Positions 1 to 8,077 of a DNA stretch of 64,000 nt are shown piece by piece. Source of the stretch: Legionella donaldsonii (lineage in GTDB: Bacteria; Pseudomonadota; Gammaproteobacteria; Legionellales; Legionellaceae); contig NZ_UGOA01000001.1 in NCBI RefSeq assembly GCF_900452385.1, positions 1,497,501-1,561,500 of the forward strand, written 5' to 3'. The notes under the pieces are model-generated. The model was given only the letters and a program-made list of their open reading frames with translations. It was not told the origin of the DNA and searched no databases. Made by a program: the position numbers and the translations under genes. How positions within the stretch are numbered: the first letter of the stretch is position 1; each line of letters opens with the position of its first letter.

Positions 1-1
1 G

Positions 2-652
2 GCTATTCTCCTTGATGAAGGGTATTTGACGGATGTGCGAACAGCAGTGGCAGGTGCAATTGCAGCCAAATACCTTGCCCCACGTATTGTTGATAGAGTC
101 GGAATCGTTGGTACAGGGACACAAGCCAGGTTGCAGCTTTATTTTTTGCAACAAATTGTCTCCTGTAAAGATATCCTTGTATGGGGAAGAGATCAGACTA
201 AGTTATTAGCTTTCCAAAATCAGATGCAAAATGAAACTTGTCGAATCAAGATCACCCAATCGATGGACGTATTAACCGATAGTTGTAATCTCATTGTTAC
301 AACAACACCGTCTTCTGTGCCAATCCTTTTTGCAAATCAAATTAGAAAAGGTACTCATATTACAGCGGTGGGTGCTGATACGCCGTTAAAACAAGAATTG
401 GATGAAAACATCTTTGCTGAAGCAGAACTAATTATTACTGACAGCATTTCGCAGAGTATTGAGCGCGGTGATGTAGCGCATGCATTACGTAAAAAAATTA
501 TTGCTAAAACCCAATTAATTGAGTTAGGAGCAATAATTGCTGGCCTGGAAAGAGGGCGTAGTAATGATAAGCAAATTACTATTGCTGATTTAACCGGCCT
601 GGCAGTTCAAGATCTACAGATTGCCAAAGCTGTTTACGAAAGAGTCAGTTAA
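2..652 (+). CDS. Ornithine cyclodeaminase/mu-crystallin family protein (5' truncated)
   Basis: The open frame runs in from the window edge. The first visible codons encode LLDEGYLTDVRTAVAGAIAA, which matches the conserved T-x-x-R-T-A segment of ornithine cyclodeaminase/mu-crystallin proteins. The Rossmann motif GIVGTGTQA follows about 25 residues later. Family members are NAD(P)-dependent enzymes that act on ornithine, alanine or imino acids; which substrate applies here cannot be read from the sequence. The C-terminal half, including ITADLTGLAVQDLQIAKAVYE in degenerate form, is complete to the TAA. The real start lies upstream of the window, so the TTG at 26 is only an internal codon. It converges on the minus-strand gene that ends 4 bases downstream. 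Confidence 0.85.
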   Translation, partial: AILLDEGYLTDVRTAVAGAIAAKYLAPRIVDRVGIVGTGTQARLQLYFLQQIVSCKDILVWGRDQTKLLAFQNQMQNETCRIKITQSMDVLTDSCNLIVTTTPSSVPILFANQIRKGTHITAVGADTPLKQELDENIFAEAELIITDSISQSIERGDVAHALRKKIIAKTQLIELGAIIAGLERGRSNDKQITIADLTGLAVQDLQIAKAVYERVS

Positions 653-656
653 AAAT

Positions 657-1169
657 TCAGGGTTTTGATAAATTATTCCCTGATTTTGTCGGAAGTATAT
701 ACAGTGCTAAATAAGTTAATAATTGAAACCCGCCTTGTACCATGTGATTTTCTTCCAAATCGAATTTCATAACCAGCTGATCAGCAAGAAAAAAAGCCAG
801 CCAATAGCTCAGTGAGATAATGAAGGCTATATCAGCTCGTTGTCTCCAACATGGAGTAGGCTGGTTTAGGCTGGCGCATGCCCAGCCGAAGGCTAAGGTA
901 GAGAGTAGCGACCAGAATAGAATTCCCGCAAAGCAAAGTGGAGGGATCCAAAAAGGGGGATTGTACATCTTTAATGATTCGACGAGAAAAAGATAGTTGG
1001 TATCTGGTGCCCAGCTTTTTTGTAATAAGCCAACGTGCGCCAGCAAGCCCACGCTATCGGTCCAGAGCGCTATTAGCCACCAAATAGCCCAAAAAATAAT
1101 GATTGTTTTTTTAAAAAATTCTGTGTTGAGATTTTGTAAAAACATAATAAACAAACCAACTATTTTCAT
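657..1169 (-). CDS. Small integral membrane protein, unknown function
   Basis: A 170-residue protein with about four hydrophobic segments: an N-terminal one around residues 20-45, then about 75-95, 110-130 and 145-160. No catalytic motif is visible and I do not recognise the family. Trp, Phe and Leu are abundant, as expected for an inner-membrane protein. No good Shine-Dalgarno sequence precedes the ATG at 1169, and an internal Met at residue 9 is a possible alternative start. It lies tail-to-tail with the cyclodeaminase-like gene and is probably transcribed alone. Confidence 0.6.
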   Translation of the reverse strand: MKIVGLFIMFLQNLNTEFFKKTIIIFWAIWWLIALWTDSVGLLAHVGLLQKSWAPDTNYLFLVESLKMYNPPFWIPPLCFAGILFWSLLSTLAFGWACASLNQPTPCWRQRADIAFIISLSYWLAFFLADQLVMKFDLEENHMVQGGFQLLTYLALYILPTKSGNNLSKP

Positions 1170-1299
1170 GCTAACAATTTTATCTTGATTTGATTTAACT
1201 GTCTTCTTGTAAAAAAAAGGATTGTATTTATGGCATAAAAAATTGCGTCCTTTTTAAAAATAAGTATCATTAACTGTGATCACAGGAGGGAGTGATAGA

Positions 1300-2091
1300 T
1301 TGAAAGGATTTCTAAATAATACAAAGCAATTCAGCAAGATAAGTTTTTTTACTGGTCTTTTAAGTTTCTCTTTTTCAGTGAGTGCCGCTTTTCCCATTTT
1401 TTCCCAACAAGGCCAGTTTGAGTGGTCAGCTAATGCAGGCTTATCCTGGTTACAGACTGGTAACTCCACTGTGGTGATCAGTGAGTTTGAGACTGACCGT
1501 TTGCGTCAGACCCGTACCCCGCTTGCTGGAGAGCTGGGTTTAGGAATTGCTTACCTTTTTCCTTTGAATACGTCTGCCAGGGGAAATTTAATCTGGTTTC
1601 CTGAGTTAAGAACAGCTTTGAATATCCGTTATATGGATCAAGCAATTATCGGTCAGGATGTTTATGGGGAAGTTGATCTATTCCAGGATTCCAGCATGAA
1701 CAATTATACCTATGATTTGTCACTTGCAAGCACGCGGGTGATGATTGATCTGGCTCTGACAGTCGCTTCACTGGAACAATTTTCTGTGTTTTTATTGGGT
1801 GGGGTAGGGGCGGGTTGGACACAGGTAGACTACCAGGATCGGCCGAGCCCTGGTTCTCTATCTTTAAATAGCAGAACGAAACATGGGGCTGTTGGCGAAG
1901 CTGGGGCTGGTTTAGCTTATGACTGCAACAAACAATTTAGATTTTCTTTGGCCTACCTCTATACCGATTACGGTACTATCAAGACAGGTAGTCAGGGGAT
2001 TATTGATTTTAATACCCCTATAGCAATTAACCCCATGCAATTTTCTTTTCACACACAAGCCATTTTATTTGGCGTGCATGTAAAAGTGTAA
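1300..2091 (+). CDS. Outer-membrane beta-barrel-like secreted protein
   Basis: I chose the TTG at 1300 because AGGAGGG at 1284-1290 sits about 9 bases upstream; the GTG at 1276 overlaps that ribosome-binding site. The product (about 263 residues) begins with a basic stretch and a hydrophobic core ending in SVSAA, a typical Sec signal peptide. The mature part has alternating polar/hydrophobic strands, glycine-rich turns and a short terminal strand ending in aliphatic residues (AILFGVHVKV), as in small outer-membrane barrels. No specific family is recognised. Only 9 bases separate it from the clostripain-type gene, so the two are probably co-transcribed surface proteins. Confidence 0.65.
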   Translation: MKGFLNNTKQFSKISFFTGLLSFSFSVSAAFPIFSQQGQFEWSANAGLSWLQTGNSTVVISEFETDRLRQTRTPLAGELGLGIAYLFPLNTSARGNLIWFPELRTALNIRYMDQAIIGQDVYGEVDLFQDSSMNNYTYDLSLASTRVMIDLALTVASLEQFSVFLLGGVGAGWTQVDYQDRPSPGSLSLNSRTKHGAVGEAGAGLAYDCNKQFRFSLAYLYTDYGTIKTGSQGIIDFNTPIAINPMQFSFHTQAILFGVHVKV

Positions 2092-2100
2092 TTTCATTTG

Positions 2101-4305
2101 ATGAAGGTTGATAGAATGCACAAATACTTTCGCCGTTGTTTTTATTTATTCGCTTTCTTGTCTTTGGGGTTATCTGCCAGTTGGGCAGGCATTCTCCCTC
2201 TTTCTTTTACAGTTCAGCCTGTAGCCAATCAAATGGCGGTTGGCCAAACACAGATATTGACTTATACGATTCGTAATAATGTAAAAACACAGCGCTTACC
2301 GCTCAGAAGAATCGCAATTGTTAACAATGGTGCTGACGTACAGGCTCCTGCAGCGACTACTTTGAGTACTACTTGCGGTTCTTCTCTTGCCCCAAATCAA
2401 TCCTGTTCAATTACTGTAGTGGTTTCTAATCTTCATCAGGGGGCTCTGGCACGGTTTTTAAGCATTGACTACGGTGGTAGGGCTCCTTTGCTCAGCAGTA
2501 TCATGATGAATGTAGAACAGGCTAAATATACCATTCTGGTATACATAGTAGGTTCGGATTTAGAGTCAAAAAGTGGTGCTGCAACAGATAATATCAACCA
2601 AATGATGCAAGTTGGCTCTACTAAAAATATGAATGTTGTGATAGAAACCGGCGGGGCACAAAAAGCAGGTTGGCTTACGGTGCAGCGGAAACTGGTATTA
2701 CCCGGCAGTTTGCTTTTACTTCAGGATTTAGGTTCTATTAGCATGGGTGCTACCAGTACTGTGCAGGATTTTCTTGAATGGGGTGTGACCAACTATCCTG
2801 CGGATAAATACATTATCGTCTATTGGGATCATGGTGGGGGACCCAATGGTGGTTTCGGTTTTGATGAAGTGAATCCTCCTGCCATAACACCTATGAATCA
2901 AATCGTGGCCGCCACGATGGCCGCTTCCAATAATACCGGAAAACGTTTTGAGATTATTGGTTTTGATGCCTGTCTTTTTGGCAGTGCTGAAACAATTGCC
3001 GGTTTGTATCCTTATACAAACTATTACGTGGGGTCGGAAGATTTAGAGCCTGGCGAGGGGTGGCAATACAATACTTTTCTGAGTTATGTGAACACACATC
3101 CTACAGCGGATGGTTTGGCCGTGGGCACTGAGATTGTTAATGGTTATACCAATCAAAATAAAAATGATTCGACTACTTTATCAGTGGTCGACTCGGCTGC
3201 TATACCTGATTTACTATCTGCAGTAGATCATTTTGCAGTTGCTTTACAACCTTATACCAATAGTATCGCCAATTGGAAAAATATTGCACGGAGCAGGTTC
3301 AAAGCACCAGATTATTCTACTTCAGTATGGGACAATGAGAGCTATGATCTGGTCGATTTGGTGGAGTTTGCCAGTCGGGTATTTGACCAGTTTCCTGTTG
3401 ATTTAGATTTGCGTGCAGCATCAACAGCCCTGGCTGACGCCACACAAAACGCAGTGAAATATTTTAAAAACAGTCCTAATAGGGAAGCTTCTTTTGGTTT
3501 GACGGTCTATTTCCCTTCCATTTTAGCCTCTTATAAAACAGACTATCCTAACAATACATCACTGAATGGAAATCAGTTTTTTTCAAGTAATTACATCAAT
3601 TTAGTGACTGCCTACAATAATTTTTATACAGCGAATACTGCCGGTTTAGTGGCCAATATAATTAATTTAAATTTCGATGGTACTAATTATACAGCAACAG
3701 TGACCAATGATTTTGATGAGTTATTTGCTGCAGTGGGGAATGATAGCTGTAACAATGTGTTTGACAATAACAACAACAATATTGGTGCGGTTCCCTGTTA
3801 TACCTCCATACAGTATTCAAATATTAATAGCACTCCCAGTGTAGGTACCACGTTTGATGTTAGCTTTAATAAAGCACAAAATCTTGCTAGTTGGCCTTCC
3901 TTAAATACGGAGCCGGTTCTTTTTATTCCTAATGATACCAATCCAAGCGTTGCTGGGGAGGATACTTTTTTAATTCCAGTTAAAGAGGTTAGCCCCACAG
4001 GCTCTAATGGTTATTTAAATGTTATATTAAACAGCTCCAACGAATATGAGGTTGTTGGATTTCAAAAATCCACGGGTAGTGCTAATTCGGCAGGTAAAAT
4101 AGGGGAAATTGCGGATGGAACACAGTTCTATGTGCGAACTTATGCTTTAAATGGAACATGGATGTTGTTGCGTACTGATAGAATAGTTACAGCACCTTTT
4201 TCTGTGACCTTTGGTACTGTACCCAATACCTTTGATGCTTTTCGCTTCCTTGTTGGTGATATAACGGGGGCTTTAACAATTACTGTAAACTCAGTGGCTT
4301 ATTAA
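2101..4305 (+). CDS. Secreted clostripain-type (C11) cysteine peptidase
   Basis: A protein of about 734 residues with an N-terminal signal peptide (hydrophobic segment ending ASWAG). After an Ig-like region of about 110 residues (FTVQPVANQ...), the C11 clan-CD core starts at KYTILVYIVGSDLES. The catalytic His is in YWDHGGGPNGGFGFDE (about H244) and the catalytic Cys in IGFDACLFGSAE (about C291), the usual clostripain order and spacing. Clostripains cut after basic residues. The remaining 400 residues are Asn/Thr-rich and may be a second beta domain. Starts at 2098, 2101 or 2116 are all possible; none has a strong ribosome-binding site. It follows the barrel-like protein gene closely and is followed 3 bases later by thpR. 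Confidence 0.85.
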   Translation: MKVDRMHKYFRRCFYLFAFLSLGLSASWAGILPLSFTVQPVANQMAVGQTQILTYTIRNNVKTQRLPLRRIAIVNNGADVQAPAATTLSTTCGSSLAPNQSCSITVVVSNLHQGALARFLSIDYGGRAPLLSSIMMNVEQAKYTILVYIVGSDLESKSGAATDNINQMMQVGSTKNMNVVIETGGAQKAGWLTVQRKLVLPGSLLLLQDLGSISMGATSTVQDFLEWGVTNYPADKYIIVYWDHGGGPNGGFGFDEVNPPAITPMNQIVAATMAASNNTGKRFEIIGFDACLFGSAETIAGLYPYTNYYVGSEDLEPGEGWQYNTFLSYVNTHPTADGLAVGTEIVNGYTNQNKNDSTTLSVVDSAAIPDLLSAVDHFAVALQPYTNSIANWKNIARSRFKAPDYSTSVWDNESYDLVDLVEFASRVFDQFPVDLDLRAASTALADATQNAVKYFKNSPNREASFGLTVYFPSILASYKTDYPNNTSLNGNQFFSSNYINLVTAYNNFYTANTAGLVANIINLNFDGTNYTATVTNDFDELFAAVGNDSCNNVFDNNNNNIGAVPCYTSIQYSNINSTPSVGTTFDVSFNKAQNLASWPSLNTEPVLFIPNDTNPSVAGEDTFLIPVKEVSPTGSNGYLNVILNSSNEYEVVGFQKSTGSANSAGKIGEIADGTQFYVRTYALNGTWMLLRTDRIVTAPFSVTFGTVPNTFDAFRFLVGDITGALTITVNSVAY

Positions 4306-4308
4306 ACA

Positions 4309-4872
4309 ATGAAACCAATACGAGTTTTTTTTGCACTTGCCATGCCCCAATCGACACAGCGATTATTGGCAGAAATCCTGGCTTCAGCACAGAGATACAT
4401 TCCTGCTGCTGAAGTACATTGGGTGCCTAAGGAAAATTTACATATCACCCTGCAATTTATGCCAGAGGTTCATATTAATGATCTGCCACAACTTATTGAA
4501 AATGTTCGCAGTAGTTTAACGAATCTGTCTTCGTTTTATTTGGAATTGAAGGGCATGGAATTTTTTCCGACACCAACGCATCCACGAATTATTTCTTTGG
4601 CTGTAGGTCCAAGTGATTGTTTAACTCAATTGTCCACCGTGATTGGCCAAGGAATTAAAGCAAGTAATTATCCTGTTGAAACCCGTGCTTTCCGGGGGCA
4701 TCTAACACTGGGGCGTTTACGTCGTGTTCATCAGTCTTTTTCCCTGGAAAAAATTAAAATGCCACTTATTCCCAGGATTTGGATTGATGAGATTCATTTA
4801 TTTGAAAGCAGGCCTGGTAAGGAACACTCTAATTATATCCCTTTGGCTCACCTTGAATTGAATAAGAACTGA
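4309..4872 (+). CDS. thpR: RNA 2',3'-cyclic phosphodiesterase
   Basis: A 187-residue member of the 2H phosphoesterase superfamily with both H-x-T motifs: HITLQF near residue 45 and HLTLGRLRR near residue 130, the latter with the family's typical TLGR extension. Length and the opening RVFFALAMPQ fit ThpR/LigT. The enzyme hydrolyses 2',3'-cyclic phosphate RNA ends to 2'-phosphates in the cytoplasm. The ATG is 3 bases after the peptidase stop codon, so translation is probably coupled in one transcript. The functional link to the secreted peptidase is not obvious. Confidence 0.9.
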   Translation: MKPIRVFFALAMPQSTQRLLAEILASAQRYIPAAEVHWVPKENLHITLQFMPEVHINDLPQLIENVRSSLTNLSSFYLELKGMEFFPTPTHPRIISLAVGPSDCLTQLSTVIGQGIKASNYPVETRAFRGHLTLGRLRRVHQSFSLEKIKMPLIPRIWIDEIHLFESRPGKEHSNYIPLAHLELNKN

Positions 4873-4888
4873 GTGATAAAGGAATTGT

Positions 4889-5179
4889 TCAACTTTTTGG
4901 AGGTGTTACTTTTACTTTGCAGATTAAAAATAAATAAATAATAACCCAATAAATAAAAAGTGGTTTGATAAGAAAATTGAAAATTAGAATTAGCCGTAAA
5001 AAAAGATCATTTGAATGCCAGAGAATATGGCAGAGGGTAAGGAGATCGAGGTCCTGGTAGGGTTTAATATATAAAAACAGTGTAATTTGTTTAATGATGA
5101 AAATAGCTATTAAACTGCAAAAAATTGCAATGAGATGCTTTAGTGGGAACACCCGATCAAAAATTTTTTTTTTGTCCAT
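4889..5179 (-). CDS. Small membrane protein, unknown function
   Basis: A 96-residue protein with three hydrophobic segments (about residues 13-33, 45-68 and 70-88), rich in Ile, Leu and Phe. No family is recognised. It lies 22 bases downstream of the larger membrane protein gene on the same strand, so the two could form a short operon. Compositional bias toward AT makes a spurious frame possible, but the regular hydrophobic pattern and the basic tail favour a real gene. Confidence 0.5.
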   Translation of the reverse strand: MDKKKIFDRVFPLKHLIAIFCSLIAIFIIKQITLFLYIKPYQDLDLLTLCHILWHSNDLFLRLILIFNFLIKPLFIYWVIIYLFLICKVKVTPPKS

Positions 5180-5201
5180 AGCGTCTAGTTAGAGATTCAG
5201 C

Positions 5202-6029
5202 CTATTTCTTTACGACTAATTCAGATAGTAAGGTCTTGTCAAAACCCTGCAGGGGTTTGCCACTAATAGTTAGGTACAGTGCACAATTAAAAATAGTATT
5301 AAACGCTTTACTAATAATAACCCCTAAAACAAGAAAACCCAGAATGATTGGTATATTGACTGGTAATGATTGATTCGTTTCGTTAAAAAGATAGGCAACC
5401 AAGTAGAAAACGCCAATCATTACTGCAACAAACAAAAACAAGATGAAATTTGCAGAGAGCAATTTTCGCCAGCCTTTACCAATGAGTGTAATTGAATGTT
5501 TGAATGCTGTAATTGGCCCTATGTCTTCTACTATCATAATCGGCAAAACGAAATAAGTGGTAATCGCCCAGGAAAAGCCAAAAATAGCTGAAAGAATCTC
5601 CCCAACAATGTCATGTGTTCGTTCCAGTGCATTAATGAGAATACATACGGTGGCGCTAATGAAGGTCCATTGCAAGAGAGGGCCTGTTCTTTTTAAAGTA
5701 CTAAATAGAGCCTGGAAAACAGTTATTTTATTTCCTTGCATGCGTTCGATGACACAAGTAATAAGTGAGGCGTTAAAGTAAAGAATCACAAAGGACAATA
5801 AAAAATAAAAAAGCAATAAACCAATAATCAGAATGGCTATATTGGTTTGGTAATATTGGAGTAGTACATCTATCTCTAAAAATGAGGCTCCCGCGAGCGA
5901 AGCAACAACCACTAATATTGCAACTAAGCTAAGTACGGGTAAGACAATCAAATCCGGATTTTTTTTCAAAAACTGAATACAGCAGATTAAGAAATCCCAA
6001 GAGTTTTTAAGACGTTGTACCAGGCTCAT
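5202..6029 (-). CDS. Multi-pass membrane protein (resembles DUF6159-type)
   Basis: A 275-residue protein that begins with an amphipathic stretch (SLVQRLKNSWDFLICCIQFL) and has about six transmembrane segments. The general pattern of long paired helices and a WxxF-type N-terminus resembles uncharacterised DUF6159-like membrane proteins. I cannot give a function. AAGAG lies about 6 bases before the ATG and supports the start. It is followed by the 96-residue membrane protein gene, and a divergent type III polyketide synthase gene starts 150 bases away. Confidence 0.65.
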   Translation of the reverse strand: MSLVQRLKNSWDFLICCIQFLKKNPDLIVLPVLSLVAILVVVASLAGASFLEIDVLLQYYQTNIAILIIGLLLFYFLLSFVILYFNASLITCVIERMQGNKITVFQALFSTLKRTGPLLQWTFISATVCILINALERTHDIVGEILSAIFGFSWAITTYFVLPIMIVEDIGPITAFKHSITLIGKGWRKLLSANFILFLFVAVMIGVFYLVAYLFNETNQSLPVNIPIILGFLVLGVIISKAFNTIFNCALYLTISGKPLQGFDKTLLSELVVKK

Positions 6030-6180
6030 GTTACACTCTTGTCAATTAGATTTCTTGTAGTATAGCTTATTTGCATCGCGTAAAAAGGACATTAGGAAGA
6101 CTCCGTGCCAAGAACAAACGTTTACGACTGTTTAAAAACGGCTAATGCCAGATAATTATTGTTAATAAAGGGATTTAATT

Positions 6181-7287
6181 ATGCAATCTGCAATTACAGC
6201 AATAGGAACTGCCAATCCACCTTATAAGCGCAGCCAGAAAGAAATTGCTGAAATCATTGGTATTAGCCTAAAACTTAATCCCGTTAAAAGAAGACTATTA
6301 AAGGCTATTTACAAATCATCCGGAATCGACGAACGTTATAGTGTATTGAGTGATTATTGTAAGATGCCGGGTGAGTTTGTTTTTTTTCCAAATGAGCCTA
6401 CAGCAGCATTTCCTACGACTGCACAACGGATGGCTATCTACAAACACCATGCTTTGACGCTTGCACTGCATGCGATTCAAAATTGTTTAGGTAGGGCAAC
6501 CAATTGCGTTAAAAAGGAAATTACTCATTTAATTACTGTGAGCTGTACTGGTATGTATGCGCCGGGCATTGATATCGAAATTGTACAACAGTTGGGGTTA
6601 AATTCGTCTACTAACCGTATGGCCATTAATTTTATGGGATGCTATGGTGCTTTTAATGGAATGAAGGCAGCGGATGCAATTTGTCGTGCGCAACCCGATG
6701 CAAAGGTATTAGTGGTTTGTATTGAGTTGTGTTCAATTCATTTTCAAAAAGATCTTGCTACGAAAAATATCATTTCAAATGCTATTTTTGCCGATGGTGC
6801 TGCCGCAATCTTAGTTGAAACCAAACCACAAAATCAGAACTGCCTGAGCCTGGAATCTTTTTATTGTGATTTAATTCCACAGACTGAGCAGGAAATGGCA
6901 TGGCATATTGCTGATCATGGTTTTGATATCATTCTCAGCGCCTACGTACCAGAGGTTATAAAATCTGGAATTGCCAGTTTTATGGAGAAATTACTCAGCC
7001 ATTCGAGTTGGTCTGCTAAGGAGATTGACTATTATGCTATTCATCCTGGTGGCCTTAAAATTCTGCAAGCCTGTGAATCTGCTTTAACGATTAGCGCAGA
7101 TGACAACCGCTATTCTTATGAGGTCTTACGGAAATATGGCAACATGTCTTCTGCTACCGTTTTATTTGTTTTAAAAAGCATATGGGATAGCTTAGGGGGG
7201 AAGGATAACAATAAGTCGATCTTTAGTTGTGCTTTTGGGCCGGGATTGACTTTGGAGTCAGTACTTTTAAAGATACACTATGTCTAG
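6181..7287 (+). CDS. Type III polyketide synthase (chalcone/stilbene synthase family)
   Basis: A 368-residue thiolase-fold protein. The expected catalytic triad is present: Cys154 in FMGCYGAFNG, His288 in YAIHPGGLKIL and Asn321 in YGNMSSATVLF. The SCTGMYAPGID segment around residue 122 and the C-terminal FGPGLTLE loop also match bacterial chalcone/stilbene-type synthases. Such enzymes extend an acyl-CoA starter with malonyl-CoA to give alkylpyrones or alkylresorcinols. There is no neighbouring methyltransferase or tailoring oxidase in the same direction, so the product is open. AAAGGG lies 8 bases before the ATG. A hairpin follows the stop codon immediately. Confidence 0.9.
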   Translation: MQSAITAIGTANPPYKRSQKEIAEIIGISLKLNPVKRRLLKAIYKSSGIDERYSVLSDYCKMPGEFVFFPNEPTAAFPTTAQRMAIYKHHALTLALHAIQNCLGRATNCVKKEITHLITVSCTGMYAPGIDIEIVQQLGLNSSTNRMAINFMGCYGAFNGMKAADAICRAQPDAKVLVVCIELCSIHFQKDLATKNIISNAIFADGAAAILVETKPQNQNCLSLESFYCDLIPQTEQEMAWHIADHGFDIILSAYVPEVIKSGIASFMEKLLSHSSWSAKEIDYYAIHPGGLKILQACESALTISADDNRYSYEVLRKYGNMSSATVLFVLKSIWDSLGGKDNNKSIFSCAFGPGLTLESVLLKIHYV

Positions 7288-7305
7288 AGACCTGTAACAG
7301 GTCTC
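7287..7305 (+). terminator. Hairpin directly after the polyketide synthase stop
   Basis: GAGACCTG (7287-7294) and CAGGTCTC (7298-7305) form a perfect 8-bp stem with a 3-base loop that begins on the last base of the stop codon. The following bases are only moderately T-rich, so this is a plausible but not a textbook intrinsic terminator. Confidence 0.55.
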
Positions 7306-7312
7306 CTATCTT

Positions 7313-7333
7313 GTGTTTGCGCTTCGCACACAC
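7313..7333. repeat. Second inverted repeat in the 7.3 kb intergenic region
   Basis: GTGTTTGCG (7313-7321) and CGCACACAC (7325-7333) pair at 8 of 9 positions around a CTT loop. It lies between the terminator-like hairpin and the tRNA-like remnant. It may be a second terminator or part of a decayed structured RNA. Confidence 0.4.
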
Positions 7334-7336
7334 ATA

Positions 7337-7379
7337 GGCCGCGCGATTCGAATAAGCCCTAACCATTAAACTAGCGACC
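7337..7379 (-). other. tRNA-like remnant lacking an anticodon arm
   Basis: Read on the minus strand, the element begins GGTCGC and ends GCGGCC, which can pair as a 6-bp acceptor-like stem with one G-U. In between lie a D-arm-like segment (TAGTTTAATGGTTAGGGC, with the GGTTAG loop typical of tRNA) and TTCGAATC, the standard T-loop core. The whole is only 43 bases, and the anticodon arm and a proper T stem are missing. It cannot be a working canonical tRNA. It could be a decayed tRNA, an att-site remnant or chance. Confidence 0.35.
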
Positions 7380-7410
7380 GTGAACAGTTCTTATTATGGC
7401 TATGGAGTTT

Positions 7411-7947
7411 TTAACTTAGTCCCGGTATATCAGCAGGGAAAAATTCAGTTTCATCGCTATCTTGCGGGATATTAATCTGGCTTAACAGGTCAGGAGTAAT
7501 TTCAACAATTGCTTTATTCGTACAGGCAAAATAAGTTAAAAATTTAGAATTTTTCAATAGAACCAGGCCGCTGACAGTCCAGCCTTTACCGATACCTTCA
7601 TAGATTAGATAATCATAAGCCTTGTTTTTGAAGCGTAAATAGATTCCCCCGCCACCGCTAAACATTTGGGAACGACCCTGAAAAGCTTTGCTAGCGGGGA
7701 CAGTCTGATTCGCCGGATAAGTCAATTCAACTGCTTTTTTATTCCCGAATCGATATTGAATATAACCATTTGTAGCAGATAATTCCTTAGAAGCACACAA
7801 AGAAATTATTTTGTTTTGTTTTGTCATACAGGAAAATAAAATCGTTTCCTCTGCCTGGCAAAGGCTGCTATTGCTTGCCACAGCGTTCATCATAAAACAG
7901 CTGAGGAGGAGGAGGGATAAGCAGGTTTTATTATTTTTCATATTCAT
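7411..7947 (-). CDS. Secreted protein of unknown function
   Basis: A 178-residue protein with a clear signal peptide: KNNK basic start, hydrophobic LSLLLLSCFMM core and a cut near AVASNS. The mature part has four Cys residues (SLCQAEETILFSCMTKQNKIISLC and FACTNK regions), consistent with disulphides in the periplasm. It looks mainly beta-stranded. No enzyme motif is visible and no family is recognised. An ATG six bases inside the frame (MKNN) is an alternative start. Convergent with the polyketide synthase gene. Confidence 0.65.
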   Translation of the reverse strand: MNMKNNKTCLSLLLLSCFMMNAVASNSSLCQAEETILFSCMTKQNKIISLCASKELSATNGYIQYRFGNKKAVELTYPANQTVPASKAFQGRSQMFSGGGGIYLRFKNKAYDYLIYEGIGKGWTVSGLVLLKNSKFLTYFACTNKAIVEITPDLLSQINIPQDSDETEFFPADIPGLS

Positions 7948-8077
7948 TCATTTGACAGTTTTTTTAAACTATAACCCTTTAGTGTAAGATTTGCAGCAGA
8001 TGAATAGGTCTGATGAAAAATCTTAAAAAATGATATTCTTTGCGCAACAGCGAGATGAAATCAAAGAGTGTTTAATA

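Noticed and set aside
1275-1284. Palindrome TGTGATCACA resembling a CRP site
   Set aside because: The two half sites touch without the 6-base spacer that CRP needs, and the position overlaps the ribosome-binding site of the next gene.
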